A DNA stretch of 64,000 nt from Desulfococcus sp041737845 (lineage in GTDB: Bacteria; Desulfobacterota; Desulfobacteria; Desulfobacterales; Desulfococcaceae), in assembly GCF_041737845.1 (NCBI RefSeq), contig NZ_JBGSQX010000018.1, forward strand, positions 108,660-172,659, in the 5' to 3' direction. The first letter of the stretch is position 1; every line of letters starts with the position of its first letter. Below, one piece after another: positions 57,804-64,000 of this stretch. The notes under the pieces were generated by a model. It was given only the letters and a program-made list of their open reading frames with translations. It was not told the DNA's origin and searched no databases. A program made the position numbers and the translations under genes.

Positions 57804-59570
57804 TCAGAAGATCAGGCAGTTCACCTGGAAATGGATGCCGTCATTCTGGAGGTCGTCGTTGCCGTAATCGATATCCCGGAAGGGGATTCCCCAATAGAGA
57901 TGGGCATGCAGCCCGGGCGACGGGTCCCACCGGAACCCCAGGCCGGCGCTTGCGATCGTCCGGGGGCCGAAGGTCTCCGTATCCACGTTCTCGGACCACC
58001 CCCCGTCGGCGAAGGCCGCGAGCTGGACCATGCCGTCCTCGCCGGTTTTGGAAAGACCGGGGACGGGCAGCCGAAAGGCGGGATACCGCAACTCCAGGGA
58101 GGCGACCACGGCGTTGTCCCGGACGAATTCATCCTCGCGATATCCCCTGACGCTGGTTGCACCGCCCACGGAAAACTTTTCCAGGGGCAGCACCGGCTGG
58201 TCGCAGAACTGCATGTCCGTCCGGAAAATAAGCTGGCTTCCGCCCAGGGCCGGCATCCGGCCCGCCCACTGAAACTGCCCCAGCCACGCAAAGAACCTCC
58301 CGTCGGGAAGACCGCCGTCATGGATGGTGGCACCGAAGGCATCGAGGCCGACGCTGAACACGGAGCGGACGGCAATGACCTGGGTCCGGCTGCGGGAAAG
58401 CCAGTCCTGGGTGAAGCGGACCACCGAGACATCGCTCTCCCCGTCCGCTACGCCCGGCGAGAAGGAGAAGGGCTCGCCCAGCAGGGTGGTTTCACTGTGG
58501 CGGACCTCGCCCCGGAGGGCTATGGTGAGTTCGCGGGTGGGCGTCCGGTAGAACGGGTGGGCGATCTCCACCGCGAAGGTGTCGGCCCTGCCCGTGATGT
58601 CGAGGTCGTCGAAGGGCTCCTCGACCACATCCGAATCGGTGTACTCGTATCGGAATTTAAGAAGGGTGTCGCGCGGGGTGACGGGGAGGATATAGTAGGC
58701 GAGCACCTCCTGGAGACCCCGGGTCATCCCGTAGCGGAGCCCCAGGGTATCCCCCCACCCGGAGAGGTTTCGATGGGCCGTGTACAGTTCCCCCCCCGTC
58801 GAGCCCACCCGGGGGGACCACCGGTTGCTGACCTCAACCCCCAGAACGTAGGGCGGGGCTTCCGCCACCTCGGCGTCCAGGATCGCCTCTCCCAGGCGAA
58901 GTCCGGGGCTGAGTTCGGCGTTGACCTGGTCGATGAGGGGATTCTGATGGAGAATCTGAACCTCCGCCTGAAGGTCGTTGAGATTGAGGGGCGTGCCGGC
59001 CCCCGTCATGAGGCGGCTTCGGATGTAGGGCGTCTGGAGTCGACTGTTTCCCGAAACCCGGACCTCCGCGAGCCGGCCTTCGACAATGTGGATCCGGATT
59101 TCGCCTGAATCCACCTTCTGATCCGGGATGACGGCCCCGGAATTGACATACCCGCGCTCGATATAGTGCCGGGTCACCTGCAGCCGCAGCGCCTCCAGCT
59201 CCGCGAAGGAGATCTCCCGGTTCAGGACATCCCCGGCGAGCCGGGAGAGGTCGTCATCGGAAAAAACGGTGTTTCCGGACCACCGGATCGCCCGGACGAA
59301 GACCCGGGGCGAGGCCGGGTGCGTCGATCCCTCCGGCGGCGGCTCGGGCATGGTCCTGAGCGGTGCCTGCCGCGGCTCATCCTCGATGAAGGGGGGCAGG
59401 TCGGGCCGTTCCCTCCCATGGCGCTCCGGCTTCTCCACGCCGGGCTGGTCGGCCGTTCTGGAAGGGATCTCGGCCGAAACAGCCACGGCGACCGTAATCC
59501 AGAATGACAAGAGGAGCCCGATACCGGTAAAACCGGCGCCCGGCCGGCGTGGATGGTTCCTGGAAATCAC
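57804..59570 (-). CDS. TpsB-type outer-membrane translocator (ShlB/FhaC family)
   Basis: A 588-residue outer-membrane protein. A signal peptide is followed by a Pro/Glu-rich linker, two POTRA domains (VFVRAIRWSGNTVFSDDDL at about 90 and LAEVRVSGNSRLQTPYI at about 170), and a 16-strand barrel. The barrel includes the family motif GGATSVRGYRED and a terminal Phe. Such proteins export a TpsA partner, but no large TpsA gene lies nearby. AAGGAG lies six bases before the GTG at 59570, which I prefer to the ATG at 59576 that abuts it. Confidence 0.87.
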   Translation of the reverse strand: MISRNHPRRPGAGFTGIGLLLSFWITVAVAVSAEIPSRTADQPGVEKPERHGRERPDLPPFIEDEPRQAPLRTMPEPPPEGSTHPASPRVFVRAIRWSGNTVFSDDDLSRLAGDVLNREISFAELEALRLQVTRHYIERGYVNSGAVIPDQKVDSGEIRIHIVEGRLAEVRVSGNSRLQTPYIRSRLMTGAGTPLNLNDLQAEVQILHQNPLIDQVNAELSPGLRLGEAILDAEVAEAPPYVLGVEVSNRWSPRVGSTGGELYTAHRNLSGWGDTLGLRYGMTRGLQEVLAYYILPVTPRDTLLKFRYEYTDSDVVEEPFDDLDITGRADTFAVEIAHPFYRTPTRELTIALRGEVRHSETTLLGEPFSFSPGVADGESDVSVVRFTQDWLSRSRTQVIAVRSVFSVGLDAFGATIHDGGLPDGRFFAWLGQFQWAGRMPALGGSQLIFRTDMQFCDQPVLPLEKFSVGGATSVRGYREDEFVRDNAVVASLELRYPAFRLPVPGLSKTGEDGMVQLAAFADGGWSENVDTETFGPRTIASAGLGFRWDPSPGLHAHLYWGIPFRDIDYGNDDLQNDGIHFQVNCLIF

Positions 59571-59650
59571 CGCCATCTCCTTCGTGGTGGAGGTACTGAT
59601 GCCGTCATGGATTCGGGGGGGGACGCAGGCGGGCGCCGCCCCCCGACCCA

Positions 59651-61318
59651 TCAGACGAGGGTGTATCCCGGCCCCTCCCCGCCTTCCGGGCAGGTCCAGG
59701 TGATATTTTCGTAAGGATCCTTGATATCACAGGTCTTGCAGTGGAAGCAGTTGGAGGGGTTGAGCTTGAGCTGCATCCTTCCGGTCTTCTCATCCGACGC
59801 CATCTCATAGACGTTTCCGGGGCAGAACCGGGTGCAGGGGCTCCCATAGGTCGGGTAGCAGACCCGGACGCAGAGGTCCCGGTCGTGGACGATCAGATGG
59901 GGCGGCTGGTCCTCCCGGTGCAGGGTCTTGGAAAGGTAGACGCCGGTCAGTTTGTCGATATGGAGGATCCCGTCCAGGGTTCTGGGGTCGACCCGCTCGG
60001 GCGGGACCGCCTTGCCTGCCGGAACGAGGGTGCGGAAGTCCTCCTCAAGGGGCATGAAATCCCTCACGCCGCGCCCGCCGCTGAGATACTGGGACCCGAG
60101 GTAGATCAGCTTCAGGATGCCTTTTTTGGCGAGCCCCTGGGCGAAATTCCGCCCCTCGATCATCTCCCGCCCGGCCCAGCTCTCCTGAAAACCCCGCGGG
60201 TAGGCCCCCAGGGTTTCGGCATCGCAGCGGTCCTGCCGGAGCGCCGTGAGGCACGCCTCCGCCGCCAGCATGCCCGACTTCATGGCCACATGGATGCCCT
60301 TGAGCGCCGGGGTGTTGTGCATGCCGGCGGCCCCGCCGATGAACATGCCGCCGTCCACGGCGAGCCGCGGCATGGAGAAAAGCCCGCCGGTGGAGACGGT
60401 GCGTGCCCCCTGCTCCACCACCTTGCCGCCCTTCAGGATGTCCGCGACAAACGGGTGCTGCTTGAACTTGAGAAATTCCTCGTAGGGATCGAGGTGGGGA
60501 TTTTCGTAGCAAAGGGCGGTCAGGTACCCCACGGCGGCGCGGTTGCCGTCCATCTCGTAGATGAATCCGCCGCCCGGCGGGTCCATCCCCAGGGGGTAGC
60601 CCATCAGGTGGATGTCGTTTATCGGGCTCGCCTTGAAGAAATTTTCCTCGGGAAGCTGGATCACCTCCTTGATCCCGGTTTCGAAGACCTGGGGCTCCCT
60701 GCCCGCGAAGAGGCCCAGCCTTGCCGCGAGATCTTTCATGAGGCTTCCCCGGGCCCCTTCGCCGAAAACGACGACCCTGGCCGTGAGGTCGATGCCCGGC
60801 TCGAAATTGGTCTTGGGCTTTCCGTCCTTGTCCATCCCCTTGTCCCCGGTCCGGACGCCCGCAATCCGCCTGCCGTCCGGCCCATAGAGCACCTCCATTC
60901 CGGTGAAGCCCGGGAAGACGTTCACCCCCATCTCCTCCGCGACGGCCCCCAGCCACCGGGTGAACCGCGACAGGCTGATGATGTGGTGCCCCGTGTTGTG
61001 CATCTGTTTCGGGACGAAGGGAATCCGGTAATGCCGGTCCGGCGTGAGGAAGTAGAAGGCATCCCCCCTGACGACGCCCTCCATGGGGTATCCCCGGTCC
61101 GCGTAATCCGGCATCAGTTCCCGGAGGGCCGCGGGGTTCAGGATCGCCCCGCTCACGGCATGAGCGCCGATCTCGGCGCCCTTCTCGATCAGGGCGATCT
61201 CCAGTTCCATATGGTTCTCACGGGCCAGTTGCATCAACCGGATGGCCCCGGCAAGGCAGGCCGGCCCGCCGCCGACAAACAGCACGTCAAACGGCATCTC
61301 TTCGTGTTCCACACTCAT
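59651..61318 (-). CDS. Electron transfer flavoprotein-quinone oxidoreductase
   Basis: ETF-QO passes electrons from ETF to the quinone pool, for example during fatty acid or aromatic acid oxidation. The 555-residue product has an N-terminal FAD motif VLFVGGGPACLAGAIRLM, the membrane-associated quinone region in the middle, and a C-terminal 4Fe-4S ferredoxin-like domain with CTRFCPGNVYEM and CFHCKTCDIKDP. Full length. It is 80 bases upstream of the TpsB gene on the same strand, but a functional link is unlikely. Confidence 0.95.
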   Translation of the reverse strand: MSVEHEEMPFDVLFVGGGPACLAGAIRLMQLARENHMELEIALIEKGAEIGAHAVSGAILNPAALRELMPDYADRGYPMEGVVRGDAFYFLTPDRHYRIPFVPKQMHNTGHHIISLSRFTRWLGAVAEEMGVNVFPGFTGMEVLYGPDGRRIAGVRTGDKGMDKDGKPKTNFEPGIDLTARVVVFGEGARGSLMKDLAARLGLFAGREPQVFETGIKEVIQLPEENFFKASPINDIHLMGYPLGMDPPGGGFIYEMDGNRAAVGYLTALCYENPHLDPYEEFLKFKQHPFVADILKGGKVVEQGARTVSTGGLFSMPRLAVDGGMFIGGAAGMHNTPALKGIHVAMKSGMLAAEACLTALRQDRCDAETLGAYPRGFQESWAGREMIEGRNFAQGLAKKGILKLIYLGSQYLSGGRGVRDFMPLEEDFRTLVPAGKAVPPERVDPRTLDGILHIDKLTGVYLSKTLHREDQPPHLIVHDRDLCVRVCYPTYGSPCTRFCPGNVYEMASDEKTGRMQLKLNPSNCFHCKTCDIKDPYENITWTCPEGGEGPGYTLV

Positions 61319-61582
61319 CTCCAGTTCACCTCGACTGTCTGGTTCGGATCGCCTCTTTCAAATCGATCCCCCCTCAGGCGCCTTCCGGGGCCGTCGCCTG
61401 AAGGATAACTGCCAAATGTTAATCGAAATGTTTTGCAAACTCCGGCGCAAAACACAAGAAAAAACTGACGCAGCGGTCCATCCGAAGGGCCATGGACGGC
61501 AAATCTTTGATTGAATCCCCGGAGCAAATGGATTACAAGGCGGATTCGATATTCCTTTTCCCCCAACAGACAGGCAGACACC

Positions 61583-62857
61583 GTGGATATTCAACCGATT
61601 GCGGCAAAAGACAGAAATCTCGGCAGCGTGGACTATTTTCTCCTGTGGGCGGGCGTGGCCATTTCCCTGGCCGAGATCTGGGCCGGCGGGTTTCTCGCCC
61701 CCATGGGCCTCGGGATGGGGATCTGGGCCATTCTCCTGGGGCATCTCATCGGCAACACCCTCATGGGTCTGGGCGGGATGATCGGCTCCACCCACGGCAT
61801 CCCGTCGATGGTCTCCATTCGGCCCGCCTTCGGGCTCCGGGGCGCGGACATCGCGGCGGTGCTCAACATCATCCAGCTCATCGGGTGGGCGGCCATCATG
61901 CTCATCATCGGGGGGCAGGCGGGGGCCATGCTGGGGGCGCAGGCGGGCGGCCTCCTGGCCGACAGCCGCTTCTGGGTCGTCACCATCGGCATGGGGACCC
62001 TGCTCTGGGCGCTGTGCACCGGGAGGCCGCTCTGGAAGGTCCTCCAGAACACCTCGGTGGTGGCCCTGCTGTTCATCGTCGTCCTGATGACATGGGTCTC
62101 CATGCGGGAGCTGGGCCAAAGCGCCCTCCCGCCGAAAGGCAGCGGGATCCCCTTCATGATCGGCCTCGACCTGGTCATCGCCATGCCCATTTCCTGGCTG
62201 CCACTCGTCGCCGACTATTCCCGGTTCAGCCGGCGGACGGGCCCCGCCTTCTGGAGCACCTGGTGGGGATATTTCATCGTCTCCTCGTGGATGTACGTCA
62301 TCGGCCTCTCCGCCACCCTGGTCACCGGCGACACCGACCCGGCCATGCTGCTGCTGACGATGATGGGGAAGATCGGCCTGGCCGTCCCGGCCCTGATCCT
62401 GGTGATCTTTTCCACCATCACCTCCGACTTTCCGGACATCTATTCGGCCACCTGCTCCATGCTGAACATCTCCCGGAGGCTCAAGGCCCGGACCCTCATG
62501 TGGATCGCGGGGCTCCTCTCCATCGCCCTGGCCCTCGTCTTTCCGCCGGAGCAGTACGAAAACTTCCTCCTGTTCATCGGGGCCATGTTCATACCCCTCT
62601 TCGGGGTGGTGCTCACCGATTATTTCATCCTTCGGAAACAGCGGATCGACCTCCGGGAGATCTACAGGGTCGGCGGGGCCTACTGGTATTGGAACGGCTT
62701 CAACGTGGCCGCCGTCGCGGCCTGGGCCGTGGGCTTCGGCGTGTTCGAACTCATCGCCGTGATGAAATACCCCGTCGGCGGGTCCCTTCCGGGAATGGCC
62801 GCCGCCGGGGGACTTTACTGGATCCTGACAAGGGTTCAAGCGAGGAAAACACCATGA
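61583..62857 (+). CDS. NCS1-family nucleobase permease (CodB/CytX type)
   Basis: A 424-residue permease with about 12 helices, of the cytosine/purine/hydantoin group. It has GHLIGNTLMGLGGMIGSTHGI and PMSWLPLVADYSRF (here AMPISWLPLVADYSRF), which is typical. CodB- and CytX-like proteins carry cytosine or thiamine precursors, and the substrate cannot be fixed here. The GTG at 61583 starts the conserved part; the frame continues upstream without similarity. The stop overlaps the DUF3786 start as ATGA. Confidence 0.85.
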   Translation: MDIQPIAAKDRNLGSVDYFLLWAGVAISLAEIWAGGFLAPMGLGMGIWAILLGHLIGNTLMGLGGMIGSTHGIPSMVSIRPAFGLRGADIAAVLNIIQLIGWAAIMLIIGGQAGAMLGAQAGGLLADSRFWVVTIGMGTLLWALCTGRPLWKVLQNTSVVALLFIVVLMTWVSMRELGQSALPPKGSGIPFMIGLDLVIAMPISWLPLVADYSRFSRRTGPAFWSTWWGYFIVSSWMYVIGLSATLVTGDTDPAMLLLTMMGKIGLAVPALILVIFSTITSDFPDIYSATCSMLNISRRLKARTLMWIAGLLSIALALVFPPEQYENFLLFIGAMFIPLFGVVLTDYFILRKQRIDLREIYRVGGAYWYWNGFNVAAVAAWAVGFGVFELIAVMKYPVGGSLPGMAAAGGLYWILTRVQARKTP

Positions 62858-63462
62858 AGGACAACTACGCCGCCATCGTTCAGAACAACATCGGCACCCT
62901 TTTCGCCAAACCCGGGGCCGCGGCGAATTTAGAAGCACGGCTGCCGGGGGCGGCAGACGGCGACGGCGTCTCTTTTTCGGCCTTCGGCGAGCCCTGCCGC
63001 ATCTCTCCCGCGGGCATCTTCCTGTCGGGCGTGAAGCAGACGGGGCCGGTGGGGATCGTCATCTCCCTCTACGCCCTGGGCGCCGATTCCCGCCCCATGG
63101 TCATGGCCCCGTTCAAGGCCTTCAAGGATTTTCCGGGCAGCATGCCCTATGTGGGGGCCTTCGCGGCCTACACCCAGGAGCCCCTCGTCCCCCATGTGGA
63201 GGCCGTCCGGGAGCACCTGCCCCGGATTTTGGAAACGATGGGCGGGAGCACCGACGTCGGCCCCGTGGGAGGCGATCTCGCCTTCCGGGTGATGCCCCTG
63301 CCCAAGATCGCCCTCTGCTATATTTTCTACGAGGCTGACGAGGATTTCCCCGCCTCCGTCACCTGCATCTTCTCGTCCAACGCCGTCGATTTCATCCCCA
63401 TGGACGGGCTTGCCGACACGGGCGAATACACCACGCGCCGGATCCTCCGACTCCTGGGGTGA
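62854..63462 (+). CDS. DUF3786 protein
   Basis: A 202-residue soluble protein of the DUF3786 family, seen mainly in anaerobes. Landmarks are ISLYALGADSRPMVMAPFKA, GGDLAFRVMPLPKIALCYIF and DEDFPASVTCIFSSNAVDFI. The function is unknown. Tight coupling to the permease (4-bp overlap) suggests a shared substrate or cofactor pathway. Confidence 0.8.
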   Translation: MKDNYAAIVQNNIGTLFAKPGAAANLEARLPGAADGDGVSFSAFGEPCRISPAGIFLSGVKQTGPVGIVISLYALGADSRPMVMAPFKAFKDFPGSMPYVGAFAAYTQEPLVPHVEAVREHLPRILETMGGSTDVGPVGGDLAFRVMPLPKIALCYIFYEADEDFPASVTCIFSSNAVDFIPMDGLADTGEYTTRRILRLLG

Positions 63463-63512
63463 CCCCGGCGGCGGACAGGGCGGACGCCCACGCCCACGCC
63501 GGATGCCCCGGG

Positions 63513-64000
63513 CTATCGCTTCAGCAGCGAGAGGGCCCTCTCCACGACGTTGTCCACCGTGAAACCGTAGCGCTCCAGAACCAGGCCGCCGGGCGCGGAG
63601 GTGCCGAAGGTCTCGATGCCGATGACGGCGTCGCGGCGGCCGGCGTATCGCTCCCATCCCAGGGTCTGGCCGGCTTCGACGGCAAGGCGCGTCTGCACAT
63701 CCGACGGAAGCACCGCCTCCCGGTAGGCCGCATCCTGCTGTTCAAACAGCTCCCAGGAGGGCAGATTGACCACCCGGGCACGGATGCCCTGTTCCGCCAG
63801 CCGCTTCTGGGCCGCCAGGACGAGGTGGACCTCGGCGCCGGTGCCGATGAGGAGGATCTCGGGCGTCCCCTCACAGTCCGACAGGACATATCCGCCTTTG
63901 GCAAGACCTGCGGCGTCGGCGAAGGCCTCCCGGTCGATCACCGGCAGCTTCTGGCGGCTCAGGATCAGGGCCGTCGGGCCGGCGCCCGGCGCCATGGCCG
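63513..64000 (-). CDS. tkt: Transketolase, C-terminal part (cut by window edge)
   Basis: The frame is open to the end of the window, with about 161 residues visible. It holds the end of the pyrimidine domain (GPTALILSRQKLP) and the transketolase C-terminal domain: LIGTGAEVHLVLAAQKRL, RVVNLPSWELFEQQD, and the end GIETFGTSAPGGLVLERYGF. Transketolase moves two-carbon units in the pentose phosphate pathway. The ThDP site lies outside the window. Confidence 0.92.
   Translation of the reverse strand, partial: AMAPGAGPTALILSRQKLPVIDREAFADAAGLAKGGYVLSDCEGTPEILLIGTGAEVHLVLAAQKRLAEQGIRARVVNLPSWELFEQQDAAYREAVLPSDVQTRLAVEAGQTLGWERYAGRRDAVIGIETFGTSAPGGLVLERYGFTVDNVVERALSLLKR

Overview
The window looks like a chromosomal segment of a high-GC, Gram-negative anaerobe of the Desulfobacterota (the former Deltaproteobacteria), probably a sulfate reducer or a close relative. 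This is inferred from gene content. LpxC, a TpsB-type outer-membrane protein and ETF-quinone oxidoreductase indicate a two-membrane respiratory cell. CooT, DUF3842, DUF3786, DUF4390, a stand-alone acetogen-type MetF and a Hyf-like complex without nickel ligands are typical of this phylum. No ribosomal RNA, tRNA, CRISPR array, prophage or insertion sequence was recognised. A 16S or marker-gene search on the surrounding contig would settle the taxonomy.

Layout. 1-8.8 kb (minus strand): the ribosomal and replication cluster rpsF-rpsR-DUF2232-rplI-dnaB-hflX, the Fo half of an ATP synthase (atpZ-atpI-atpB-atpE), and a lipoprotein-DUF3108-PyrK group. 9.4-12.5 kb: metF, a Cys-rich protein and comM. 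12.9-20.2 kb (plus): lpxC, DUF4390, an NtrY/NtrX-like two-component pair, rsmD, coaD and a LysR regulator. 20.1-30.3 kb: DUF368/PopT-type carrier, pcm, a K+ channel, formyl-THF cyclo-ligase, serS, thrC, a solitary peptide-binding protein, pepA and a HAD phosphatase. 30.4-39.5 kb: a visibly AT-richer six-gene operon for a hydrogenase-related (Ehr) membrane complex, abutting a DAC-domain (diadenylate cyclase-like) gene. 39.5-43.7 kb: a sigma-54 module (activator, promoter, two CBS proteins and an SLC13 carrier). 43.9-50.2 kb: a beta-helix-like protein, plsY, an IspH-UbiA fusion, cooT, DUF3842, parB and parA. 50.3-55.1 kb: a BepA-like protease, a second-type EF-G, a macrodomain protein and a RelE/ribbon-helix-helix toxin-antitoxin pair. 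55.4-64 kb: an FmdB zinc-ribbon protein, DUF190-CBS with crcB, a TpsB protein, ETF-QO, an NCS1 permease with DUF3786, and the C-terminal part of a transketolase.

The most unusual part is 30.4-43.7 kb. The large subunit of the Ehr complex has lost all four nickel-binding cysteines. Its small subunit carries a ferredoxin domain that keeps ligands for exactly one of two clusters. The next gene, one base downstream, encodes a DAC-domain protein with an altered nucleotide-binding motif. Beyond it lies a self-contained sigma-54 circuit for anion or dicarboxylate uptake, with a near-consensus -24/-12 promoter, upstream repeats and a 16-bp inverted repeat. Other points of interest are an IspH-UbiA fusion with a degraded first aspartate motif, a c-subunit with most Na+-binding residues, an NtrX that lacks GAFTGA, and a toxin-antitoxin promoter that matches consensus exactly and overlaps a palindrome.
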